Position numbers and translations under genes: made by a program. From contig CANFKS010000045.1 of the NCBI GenBank assembly GCA_947447625.1, forward strand, positions 1-33,129: a stretch of 33,129 nt of DNA, in the 5' to 3' direction. This document shows positions 18,001-24,141 of the stretch, one piece after another. Source of the DNA: Rhodospirillales bacterium. GTDB taxonomy: Bacteria; Pseudomonadota; Alphaproteobacteria; Acetobacterales; Acetobacteraceae. The notes below the pieces were generated by a model. It searched no databases. It saw only the letters and a program-made list of their open reading frames with translations, and had not been told where the DNA came from. How positions within the stretch are numbered: the stretch's first letter is position 1; each line of letters begins with the position of its first letter.

Positions 18001-18180
18001 GAAGTGGTGGGGCGGGTGCAGAACACCAAGGAGGGGATTGTCCACATCCTGGCCGAGACTTTGGCCGATCGATCGAGCCTGCTCGCCCGCCTCGAAACGC
18101 CGCCGCCGGTGGGTCGGACGATGGCTCGGGCGGACGAGGCGCCGACGCCGCGCCTGCCAAAATCGCGCGACTTCCATTAG
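15010..18180 (+). CDS. dnaE2: Error-prone DNA polymerase DnaE2 (ImuC)
   Basis: This C-family polymerase alpha subunit of 1056 residues performs mutagenic translesion synthesis in the SOS response. An N-terminal PHP domain (PFSFLEGASHAEELVGRAQS, LGITDRNTVAGVVRAH) is followed by the palm. The palm includes CQGRGSAANSAVCYCLGIT and the catalytic aspartates in PPDIDVDFEHERR (D380, D382). IKVDVLALGML-type and GFPESHAASFAHLVY blocks follow, then a C-terminal OB fold (VFATIEDETGVANIVIWP). Length fits DnaE2 (about 1050-1090) and is shorter than replicative DnaE. ATG 15010 gives MRLLHAQPYAALQV, the normal N-terminus; the open frame upstream overlaps the lipoprotein gene. Unusually, no imuA/imuB lie next to it. 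The stop codon is the first base of a hairpin repeat arm. Confidence 0.95.
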   Translation: MRLLHAQPYAALQVATPFSFLEGASHAEELVGRAQSLGIAALGITDRNTVAGVVRAHQAAKAVGLRTLPGARLVFRDGTPDVLCYPSDRAAWGRLTRLLSIGKERAEKGGCLLDFGDLAHCAAGQIVIAVPPARIEPGFAVQLAGLREVFGKRIYLAAMRRHRGDDTARLRGLSDLAAMERIPLVATNDVLFHSPERRMLQDVLSCIRLKTTIAAAGRALHPNAERYLKAPAEMARLFRPFPGLVERTMEVVERCGFSLDDLSYEYPDEPIPPGMTPDAHLAALTWAGAAWRYPDGVPPQVRATLEKELVAIAALRYAAYFLTVHDIVAFARRAGILCQGRGSAANSAVCYCLGITAVDPAHSDLLFERFVSAERREPPDIDVDFEHERREEVIQYIYQRYGRNRAGIAATVIHYRPKMAMREVGRVMGLPEDVTAALSAQSWNAGGDLWPEERLREVGLDPESALIRRVVSLAREMVGLPRHLSQHVGGFILTKGALDETVPIGPAAMPGRTFIEWDKDDIDNLGIMKVDVLALGMLTCIRKAFVLLQKRGIAVRDLADVPREDPLTYAMLCRADSLGVFQVESRAQMNMLPRLKPRIFYDLVIQVAIVRPGPIQGDMVHPYLRRRQGLEAVAYPSPDPAHGPPDELRRVLGRTEGVPLFQEQAMRIAIEAAKFTPGEANALRRAMATFRNVGTIHMFHAKMVEGMVARGYEREFAERCFKQIEGFGTYGFPESHAASFAHLVYVSAWLKCHHPAAFAAALLNSQPMGFYAPAQIVRDAREHGVSVRGADVNASGWDCTLDEGGALRLGLRMIDGFREAWAMTLAEKRFPDFASLVAARLPRGALVMLAEADALRSLGLDRRMALWHVRGLRDEQDLPLLMGLPVQVRPAPLPHMTRSEHVAADYQSIGLSLQGHPMRFLRAALAGDGVVTCAAATMARDGAKCRVAGVVLVRQRPGSAGGVVFATIEDETGVANIVIWPALIEQFRRVLVMATVLEVVGRVQNTKEGIVHILAETLADRSSLLARLETPPPVGRTMARADEAPTPRLPKSRDFH

Positions 18181-18217
18181 AGCGGGATGCCTTCTGATTG
18201 CGAAGGCATCCCGCTCT
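18179..18217. repeat. Palindromic repeat hairpin, copy 1
   Basis: A perfect 16-bp stem (AGAGCGGGATGCCTTC and its complement) surrounds the 7-base loop TGATTGC. The left arm begins inside the dnaE2 stop codon TAG. No T-run follows, so it is not a classic terminator. It may still act on the 3' end of dnaE2 mRNA. A second copy lies at 18281-18317 and a third at 24097-24135. Confidence 0.9.
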
Positions 18218-18225
18218 AACTCTTT

Positions 18226-18280
18226 GTTTGATCGCCTGATTCAGATTTTTGGTGATTCCACCAAAAATCATCAGGCTCTA
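18226..18280 (+). repeat. Core unit of interspersed palindromic repeat (copy A)
   Basis: This 55-base element lies between the two hairpins. It contains its own stem: ATTTTTGGTG / CACCAAAAAT around an ATTC loop (18245-18268), extended by CCTGAT (18235-18240) and ATCAGG (18270-18275). It is nearly identical to 8654-8709. Its left end plus the upstream ATCCCGCTCTAACTCTTT recur, shortened, at 30618-30653. Confidence 0.85.
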
Positions 18281-18317
18281 GATCGGGATGCCTTCTGATT
18301 GCGAAGGCATCCCGATC
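18281..18317. repeat. Palindromic repeat hairpin, copy 2
   Basis: A 15-bp perfect stem, GATCGGGATGCCTTC and its complement, surrounds the same TGATTGC loop as copy 1. Relative to copy 1, one stem pair differs on both arms (G18182-C in copy 1, T18283-A here), so pairing is kept. The rest of the dnaE2-sulfotransferase spacer (18318-18523) holds only the promoter listed next, as far as I can see. Confidence 0.9.
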
Positions 18318-18392
18318 CAGGGCATGGGCCGCGTTGACAGGCGGGCGAACCGTACTGGACGCGGGCTTCCAACGGCGCAACCACCCTGTTTT

Positions 18393-18421
18393 TTGTCACG
18401 TTTTGTTGTGTGTCGTTTAAA
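18393..18421 (+). promoter_or_regulatory. Candidate sigma-70 type promoter for the sulfotransferase gene
   Basis: TTGTCA (18393-18398), a 17-base spacer and TTTAAA (18416-18421) form a good -35/-10 pair in a locally AT-rich stretch of an otherwise GC-rich spacer. Transcription would start near 18428, about 95 bases before ATG 18524. Confidence 0.5.
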
Positions 18422-18523
18422 GATGAGGGGGCTACACTGCCCGCGGCGTCACGGGCTACCCGCAACACGTCGCCCTGCGTTGACAATGGGATTGCCAAGC
18501 CAGTGCCGGACCAGACACCCCAT

Positions 18524-19753
18524 ATGAGGCGTGCCGCGCGCCGTCGCGAGCAGAGCGGCGGGGTTGGCGTGCGTCAGCCGGTTTTTTTCCTGCACATCCC
18601 CAAAACGGCCGGCACGTCGTTCCTGTTGACCTTGGAAAATATCTTCGGCAGCAGCCATCTGGTTCGTCTCGATCCGAACCAGCCCGGCTTTCACGAAAGG
18701 TTCGCCGCCATCCTGGAGGGCAGGGACGAACCGTTTTCATGCTTGGCAGGACATATCCCGCTGCATGCGCTGGGCCGGCATGCGGACCGGTTCCGTGTCT
18801 TCACGATCCTGCGCAACCCGCTCGCGCGCGTCTTCTCGCTCTACCGCTTTATCCGCCAGGCACCGCCCGAGGTGAAGACCGAACTTGGCTTGAGCGAGAA
18901 TGACACATTCCAGGCGTTCATCACCTCCCGGGCGCCGGGGCTCTCCGCGCAGACGAATAATGCGATGTGCCGCATGCTTGCCGATGATCCCGGCTTCACT
19001 GACCCGCATGATCCGCGCTTCACCCATGCGGAAGATCACCCCGCCCTGATCGAGCAGGCCCTCGCGCTGCTGGAGCGGATCGATTTCGGGCTTGCCGAGG
19101 ACATGCCGGGTACTCACCGGATCATCCAGCATCAATGGCCCGTTCCCTTCGCCCTCGACGAACTGATGCTCAATACCACCGAGCGCGATGAAACGGATCG
19201 CGCGTGGCGCCATGTGCTGGAGGTTGTGAACCGTAACCGGCTCGATATCGTGCTTTATGAGCGTGCCCGCACGCTGTTCCAGGCGCGACTCGCAGCGCTC
19301 GACAGCACGCAGGCGGCAGGAGACCCGAGGGGTGTGGTCTTCCAGCCTGTGGCTGGCACGTGCATCTCCCTATCCGATGTGGCGGGCCGGCAGGGATTTT
19401 ACGGCTGGGAGAACACCGGCATAGCGTGGTTGACCGCGGGCGGGCCGGCGCGGATCCATTTCCTGCCGCCCGCGCCGCTCAGCCGTGTCAGGCTCCGCAT
19501 TTTCGGGATGGGGACCAATTATCCCTTCGATCGTATCAAGTTGCATCTGCACGGCTATCCGTTGCCGTTCACCATCATCGAGCGCGATGCCGAGTGGTGC
19601 ACGATCGAGACCCGACTCGCCCGGTCGATCGAGGGCGTCAACACGCTCTCCATCACGCCGCCCTGCTTTATCGCGGTGCGCTCGCTCGATCCGACATCGA
19701 GCGACACAAGGAGCCTGGGCATCGCCCTGCAGAGCCTGGAGTTCTCGCTATAG
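18524..19753 (+). CDS. Sulfotransferase-family protein with extra C-terminal beta-rich domain
   Basis: This is a 409-residue protein. The N-terminal part is a sulfotransferase P-loop fold: VFFLHIPKTAGTSF (residues about 20-33) is the 5'-phosphosulfate loop for PAPS, and RNPLARVFSLYRF (97-109) is the 3'-phosphate region. Residues about 277-409 form a separate beta-rich domain (GFYGWENTGIAWLTAGGPAR, RIKLHLHGYPLPF, GVNTLSITPPCF). It resembles beta-sandwich modules seen beside glycosyltransferases, so a carbohydrate or surface-polymer acceptor is plausible. ATG 18524 is chosen because a further upstream GTG (18410) lies inside the predicted promoter; no clear ribosome site supports either. No glycan cluster is visible beside it. 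Confidence 0.75.
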   Translation: MRRAARRREQSGGVGVRQPVFFLHIPKTAGTSFLLTLENIFGSSHLVRLDPNQPGFHERFAAILEGRDEPFSCLAGHIPLHALGRHADRFRVFTILRNPLARVFSLYRFIRQAPPEVKTELGLSENDTFQAFITSRAPGLSAQTNNAMCRMLADDPGFTDPHDPRFTHAEDHPALIEQALALLERIDFGLAEDMPGTHRIIQHQWPVPFALDELMLNTTERDETDRAWRHVLEVVNRNRLDIVLYERARTLFQARLAALDSTQAAGDPRGVVFQPVAGTCISLSDVAGRQGFYGWENTGIAWLTAGGPARIHFLPPAPLSRVRLRIFGMGTNYPFDRIKLHLHGYPLPFTIIERDAEWCTIETRLARSIEGVNTLSITPPCFIAVRSLDPTSSDTRSLGIALQSLEFSL

Positions 19754-19815
19754 GTGGCGTTCGTGCGGTCATATCGTTCGCCCCGGATGCCTGGGCGGTT
19801 CCCTCCAGGGGGGGT

Positions 19816-19831
19816 TTCCTGCTAGCAGGAA
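19816..19831. promoter_or_regulatory. Perfect 16-bp palindrome upstream of tatB
   Basis: TTCCTGCTAGCAGGAA is self-complementary and ends 24 bases before the tatB ATG, overlapping the region where a promoter would be. It could be an operator. A 16-bp perfect palindrome is expected about once per two windows of this size by chance, so weight is low. Confidence 0.3.
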
Positions 19832-19855
19832 CATCCGTGGGAGGTTCGGGGTCGG

Positions 19856-20308
19856 ATGTTTGATTTCGCCTGGTCTGAGATTGCGATAATCGGCGTCGTC
19901 GCGCTTGTGGCGATCGGGCCGAAGGACATGCCTGTGGCCCTTCGCGCGGTGGCGGGGATGGTCAAGAAGGCGCGCAAAATGGCCTCCGAGTTCCAGACCC
20001 ACGTGGACGAGATGGTCCGCGAGGCTGATCTGGGCGGTCTCAAAAGCCAGATCGACGACATCAAAAATTTCGACATCAAGGGCGAACTCGAAAAGGCGGT
20101 CGACGGCGACGGCACGATTCGCGACGCGTTCGCCAACGACCCGTTCCAAACCGCATTCGGCACCACGGGCGGGGGGAGTGGCTCCGCGCCGGCGGTTGAT
20201 GCCAAGTGGGAGCCGCCGCCGAAAGGCCCGCCTGCGTTCATCCCGCCGCAAATCGCCGCGCCGCCCCAGCCGCCGCCCTTCATTCCGCCCGACGCCGTGC
20301 GTCACTGA
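19856..20308 (+). CDS. tatB: Sec-independent protein translocase subunit TatB
   Basis: This 150-residue protein has the TatB layout: a short N-terminal membrane helix (FAWSEIAIIGVVALVAIGP), the conserved GPKDMPVALR hinge, an amphipathic helix (VAGMVKKARKMASEFQTHVD), an acidic helical stretch and a Pro-rich tail (PPKGPPAFIPPQIAAPPQPP). With TatC it forms the receptor for twin-arginine signal peptides of folded proteins. The hinge and length distinguish it from TatA, which is about 80 residues. GGGAGG lies 11 bases before the ATG. It is 11 bases upstream of tatC. No tatA gene precedes it; the upstream neighbour is the sulfotransferase. Confidence 0.93.
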   Translation: MFDFAWSEIAIIGVVALVAIGPKDMPVALRAVAGMVKKARKMASEFQTHVDEMVREADLGGLKSQIDDIKNFDIKGELEKAVDGDGTIRDAFANDPFQTAFGTTGGGSGSAPAVDAKWEPPPKGPPAFIPPQIAAPPQPPPFIPPDAVRH

Positions 20309-20319
20309 GGCTCAAGAAC

Positions 20320-21099
20320 ATGGCGAAACCTGACGAAGATGTGATCGAAGACAAGCCGATGCCGCTGATGGAGCATCTGCTGGAACTCCGTACCCGGCTG
20401 ATGTGGTCGGTCGGCGCGTTCATCATCGCGTTCATCGGCTGCTACCACTTCTCCGGCCAGATCTATCTTTTCCTCGCGCAACCGCTGGCGGACGTCTTCC
20501 GCGAGAACGGTGAGGCCCGGAAGATGATCTACACCTCGCTCACCGAGGCGTTTTTCACCTACATGAAGGTGGCGGTGTTCGGCGCGGCGTTCCTGTCTTT
20601 CCCGGTGGTGGCCACGCAGTTGTGGATGTTTGTGGCACCTGGGCTTTATCGCAGCGAGAAGAAGGCGATTGCGCCGTTTCTGATGGCGTCCCCGATCCTG
20701 TTCGTGATGGGCGCGTCGGTTGTCTATTATTTTGTGATCCCGGTGGCGTGGAAGTTCTTTATCGGCTTCGAAATTCCGGCAGAGGGCAACGGCCTGCCGA
20801 TCGAGTTGCAGCCCAAGATCGGCGAATACCTGGATCTTGTGATGAAACTGATCCTGGCTTTCGGTGTTGCCTTCCAGTTGCCGGTGGCATTGTCGTTGAT
20901 GGCCAAGGTGGGGATCGTCACATCGGCGGGGCTCAAGAAGTTCCGTCGCTATGCGGTGGTGTTGATGACGGTGATTTCCGCCGTCCTGGCGCCGCCTGAT
21001 CCGGGCAGCATGGTCATGCTCGCGGTGCCGCTGATGGCGCTCTACGAGTTGTCGATCATTGCGGCCAAATTTGTCGAACCGAAGCCGACGGAGGACTAG
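20320..21099 (+). CDS. tatC: Sec-independent protein translocase subunit TatC
   Basis: This 259-residue polytopic protein has six predicted membrane helices. Family motifs are MPLMEHLLELRTRLMWSVGAF at the N-terminus, TSLTEAFFTYMKVAVFGAAF, FPVVATQLWMFVAPGLYRSEKK, YYFVIPVAWKFFIGF and SAVLAPPDPGSMVMLAVPLM. It is the core twin-arginine signal receptor. ATG 20320 has GAGG 8 bases upstream and starts 11 bases after tatB; the frame is open further upstream within tatB, but that part is unrelated. The next gene starts within 3 bases of its stop, so translation is probably coupled. Confidence 0.95.
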   Translation: MAKPDEDVIEDKPMPLMEHLLELRTRLMWSVGAFIIAFIGCYHFSGQIYLFLAQPLADVFRENGEARKMIYTSLTEAFFTYMKVAVFGAAFLSFPVVATQLWMFVAPGLYRSEKKAIAPFLMASPILFVMGASVVYYFVIPVAWKFFIGFEIPAEGNGLPIELQPKIGEYLDLVMKLILAFGVAFQLPVALSLMAKVGIVTSAGLKKFRRYAVVLMTVISAVLAPPDPGSMVMLAVPLMALYELSIIAAKFVEPKPTED

Positions 21100-21102
21100 G
21101 TG

Positions 21103-21750
21103 ATGAGCGCCCCGCTTCGCATCGCGTGCCTGCATACCGTGGACAGCAACGTGCCCGTCTTTGAGGCGGCATCGCGTGGCTTGAATATCGTTATGTCGCA
21201 TCATATTCGCGCCGACCTGCTGTCGCGCTCCGAGGCGGCGGGCGGGTTGACGGCGGAAATCCGCGACGAAGCCGTGGCGGTTTTGCTGGGCTTGGCCAAG
21301 GATGCCGATGCCGTGCTGCTGACCTGCTCGACGGTCGGCCCGGCGGCTGACCAGGCGGCGGTGTCGGGCGCTGCGGTCTTGCGGGTTGATGGCGCCCTGG
21401 CACGCGAGGCCGTGGCAATGGCGGCCCGGGGCAGCAAGCGGGTGATTGCCCTGTGCGCAGTGCAGACCACGGTTGAGCCGACCCGCGCCTTGTTCGAACG
21501 CGTGGCGGCGGGCAGCGGCGTGGCGATCGAGATGAAGATCGCACCCGGCGCGTGGGATGCGTTCAAGTCGGGCGATACGGCGGGCTATCATCGCCTGGTC
21601 GCGGTGGCGGCGGACGAACTCTATGACGGGGGCGCCGATGTGATCGCGCTGGCCCAGGCTTCCATGGCCGGCGGCGCGGCGCTTGCCACCCGCGGCACAC
21701 CATTGACGAGCCCCGCAGCCGGCCTTGCCGCCGCGGCGCGCAGGGACTGA
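21103..21750 (+). CDS. Aspartate/glutamate racemase-superfamily protein with one catalytic Cys
   Basis: This 215-residue protein has the duplicated alpha/beta racemase fold. The first catalytic Cys is present ([14 protein letters not shown]75). At the place of the second Cys the sequence is [11 protein letters not shown] (residues 181-190), with Ala/Ser and no Cys. Single-Cys members of this superfamily include decarboxylases and isomerases (arylmalonate decarboxylase, maleate isomerase-like), so racemase activity should not be assumed. The closing [15 protein letters not shown] segment is typical. It is embedded between tatC (3-base gap; GTG 21100 is an alternative start) and serS (4-base gap), an unusual position. 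The link to its neighbours is unknown. Confidence 0.75.
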   Translation: MSAPLRIACLHTVDSNVPVFEAASRGLNIVMSHHIRADLLSRSEAAGGLTAEIRDEAVAVLLGLAKDADAVLLTCSTVGPAADQAAVSGAAVLRVDGALAREAVAMAARGSKRVIALCAVQTTVEPTRALFERVAAGSGVAIEMKIAPGAWDAFKSGDTAGYHRLVAVAADELYDGGADVIALAQASMAGGAALATRGTPLTSPAAGLAAAARRD

Positions 21751-21754
21751 GACC

Positions 21755-23023
21755 ATGCACGACATTCGCACCATTCGTACCGACGGTCCCGGCTTTGATG
21801 CCGCGATTGCGCGACGCGGCTTGCCGCCCGTCTCCCTTGCGATCCTTGCCAAGGACACCGCGCGGCGTGCGGCGCAGACCGCGTTGCAGGACCACCAGGC
21901 GCGGCGCAACGCCCTTGCCAAGGAAATCGGCGCGGGCAAGCGCAGCGGCGCGAATACCGCAGCGCTGGAAGCCGAGGCCACGGCACTGCGCACGGAGATG
22001 GAGGGGCTCGAAAAGGCGGCCTCGGTGTTGGACAAGGAGATTTTTGACACGCTGGCCAGCATACCCAATCTGCTCGATGAGGATGTGCCCGACGGCGCCG
22101 ACGAGGCGGCGAACACGGTCGTCAAGCTATGGGGCGAGGTGCGCGATCTCGGCTTCCTGCCGAAGCAGCATTTCGAACTGGGCGAAGCGCTCGGCATGAT
22201 GGATTTCGCCACTGCGAGCAAAATCGCCGGCGCGCGCTTCACCATCCTGCGCGGCACGTTGGCGCGGCTGGAACGTGCGCTGGGGCAGTTCATGATCGAT
22301 CTGCACACGACCGAGCACGGCTACGAGGAGCATATCGTTCCCCTTCTGGTGAATGACGCGACGATGTTCGGCACCAACCAATTGCCGAAATTCGCCGAGG
22401 ACTCGTTCCGCACGACCGATGGCCGCTGGCTGATCGCGACGTCGGAAATTTCGCTCACCAACATGGCGGCAGGCGAAATCATCGCCGAGAAAGCCCTGCC
22501 GATGCGGGTGACGGCGCTGACCGAGTGTTTCCGCTCCGAGGCCGGGTCGGCCGGGCGCGATACGCGGGGCATGCTGCGGCAACACCAGTTCCGCAAGTGC
22601 GAATTGGTGTCGATTGTGCATCCAGAAACCAGCGCGGCCGAGCAGGAGCGGATGACGGGCTGCGCCGAGCGGGTGTTGGAGCTGTTGCAGATCCCCTATC
22701 GGCGCGTCGTGCTGTGTGCCGGCGATACGGGTTTTGGCGCGGTGCGGACGTTCGATCTGGAAGTCTGGCTGCCCGGCCAGCAGGCCTGGCGCGAGATTTC
22801 GTCCTGCTCGAATACGCGGGAGTTCCAGGCCCGACGGATGAATGCGCGCTATCGCGGGACCGATGGCAAGGTGGCGTATGTGCATACGCTGAACGGGTCA
22901 GGCGTGGCCGTCGGGCGCGCGCTGATCGCGGTGATGGAGAACTACCAGCAGGCCGATGGCTCGATTTTGGTGCCTGATGTGGTGAAGCCGTATATGGGCG
23001 GGATCGACGTGATTTCCGCGTAA
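21755..23023 (+). CDS. serS: Seryl-tRNA synthetase
   Basis: This 422-residue class II aminoacyl-tRNA synthetase charges tRNA-Ser (and tRNA-Sec where present). The N-terminal coiled-coil arm (residues about 30-100) binds the tRNA long variable arm. TSEISLTNM precedes motif 2 ([20 protein letters not shown], then [10 protein letters not shown]) and motif 3 ([18 protein letters not shown]). Serine and ATP binding residues are in the [20 protein letters not shown] block. Length is normal. ATG 21755 gives the family N-terminus (MHDIRTIR). It is encoded in the tatBC run, a common alphaproteobacterial linkage, but with one gene inserted between. Confidence 0.97.
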   Translation: MHDIRTIRTDGPGFDAAIARRGLPPVSLAILAKDTARRAAQTALQDHQARRNALAKEIGAGKRSGANTAALEAEATALRTEMEGLEKAASVLDKEIFDTLASIPNLLDEDVPDGADEAANTVVKLWGEVRDLGFLPKQHFELGEALGMMDFATASKIAGARFTILRGTLARLERALGQFMIDLHTTEHGYEEHIVPLLVNDATMFGTNQLPKFAEDSFRTTDGRWLIATSEISLTNMAAGEIIAEKALPMRVTALTECFRSEAGSAGRDTRGMLRQHQFRKCELVSIVHPETSAAEQERMTGCAERVLELLQIPYRRVVLCAGDTGFGAVRTFDLEVWLPGQQAWREISSCSNTREFQARRMNARYRGTDGKVAYVHTLNGSGVAVGRALIAVMENYQQADGSILVPDVVKPYMGGIDVISA

Positions 23024-23036
23024 TCGGGAGGCCCGG

Positions 23037-24044
23037 ATGGTGCAGCGCTTCGGAGTGATCGGCCTCGATCATCGGCATGTCTATGAACTCACCCAGCATC
23101 TCATCGAGGCCGGCATGGTGTGCGCGGGCTATTGGCCCGCGACGTCTGACCCGGGCGTTCTGGAGGGGTTCCGCAAGCGCTTTCCGCATATACCGGACGT
23201 GGCGGAGCAGGCCAGGCTGTTGGAGGATCCCACGATCCAGGTGATCGTCATCGCCGCTGTGCCGTGTGATCGCGCGCCTTTGGCGATCGCGGCGATGCGG
23301 GCCGGCAAGGACGTGTTGGTGGACAAGCCGGGGATCACCGATTTCGCGCAACTGGCTGACGTTGAGCGCGCGGTGGCCGAGACCGGCCGGATTTTTTCAG
23401 TATGTTTCTCCGAGCGCTTCCAGACGCCTTCGACGGCGGCGGCGCTCGACCTCGTGATGCAAGGCGCGATCGGGCAGGTCGTGCAGACCGTGGGCCTGGG
23501 GCCGCATCGGCTCAACCGCGCGCTGCGGCCGGGTTGGTTTTGGGATGCGTCGACCTATGGCGGGATTCTGGTGGATATTGCGAGCCACCAGATCGACCAG
23601 TTCATTGTGTTCACGCAGAGCACCAAGCCGGAAGTGGCGTTTGCCTCGGTCGGCAAATATGCGGTCGGCGACGGGTTCGAGGATTTCGGTGAAATCGTGC
23701 TGCGCAGCGAGCGGGCCAGCGGTTACATCCGGGTGGATTGGTTTACGCCGGATGGGCTGCCGACCTGGGGGGATGGGCGGCTCACGATCCTGGGCACTGA
23801 GGGCACGATCGAACTGCGCAAATATATCGACATCGAGGGCCGGCCAGGCACCGACCATCTGTTCCTGGCGGATGCAAAGGGAACGCGCCATATCGCGTGC
23901 CAAGGCCGCAAACTCACCTATTTCCGCAATTTCGCCAATGATGTGCGCGACCGGACCGAAACCGCCATGCCGCAGGCGCACGCTTTGACGGTGTGCCGCC
24001 TTGCCCTGCAAGCCCAGGCGAAAGCGGTTCCGACGGCGGGCTGA
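23037..24044 (+). CDS. Gfo/Idh/MocA family oxidoreductase
   Basis: This 335-residue NAD(P)-dependent oxidoreductase has a Rossmann domain starting FGVIGLDHRHVYEL, in which the usual GxGxxG is relaxed. It has the cofactor/catalytic DKPG motif (KDVLVDKPGITDFAQL) and the C-terminal catalytic DIASHQIDQF region. Members act on sugars, inositols or related polyols; the substrate here is unknown. GGGAGG lies 6 bases before ATG 23037, and only 13 bases separate it from serS, so it is probably the last gene of the tatB-serS run. A palindromic repeat hairpin follows its stop. Confidence 0.88.
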   Translation: MVQRFGVIGLDHRHVYELTQHLIEAGMVCAGYWPATSDPGVLEGFRKRFPHIPDVAEQARLLEDPTIQVIVIAAVPCDRAPLAIAAMRAGKDVLVDKPGITDFAQLADVERAVAETGRIFSVCFSERFQTPSTAAALDLVMQGAIGQVVQTVGLGPHRLNRALRPGWFWDASTYGGILVDIASHQIDQFIVFTQSTKPEVAFASVGKYAVGDGFEDFGEIVLRSERASGYIRVDWFTPDGLPTWGDGRLTILGTEGTIELRKYIDIEGRPGTDHLFLADAKGTRHIACQGRKLTYFRNFANDVRDRTETAMPQAHALTVCRLALQAQAKAVPTAG

Positions 24045-24096
24045 ATGTCGATTTCTGTCTGAGCGAGGCCACGGGGCACGGCGCGGCCGCCTCCCG

Positions 24097-24135
24097 AGAG
24101 CGGGATGCCTTCTGATAGCGAAGGCGTCCCGCTCT
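24097..24135. repeat. Palindromic repeat hairpin, copy 3
   Basis: A 16-bp stem, AGAGCGGGATGCCTTC / GAAGGCGTCCCGCTCT, has loop TGATAGC. One stem position is T opposite G, which would still pair as G-U in RNA. It lies alone, without the 55-base core, between the convergent oxidoreductase and monooxygenase genes, 6 bases from the latter's stop. It could terminate or protect both transcripts, although no T-run is present. Confidence 0.88.
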
Positions 24136-24141
24136 GGTTCG

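Noticed and set aside
18179-18317. Possible CRISPR-like pair of repeats
   Set aside because: There are only two near-identical units, they are long perfect palindromes, the intervening core recurs elsewhere, and no cas genes are present.
18410-18523. GTG 18410 as start of the sulfotransferase
   Set aside because: The codon falls between the -35 and -10 elements of the best promoter candidate, and the extra residues are not sulfotransferase-like.
20302-22308. 668-codon open frame on the minus strand
   Set aside because: It is antisense to tatC, the racemase-like gene and the start of serS, with Arg/His-rich composition and no recognisable domain.
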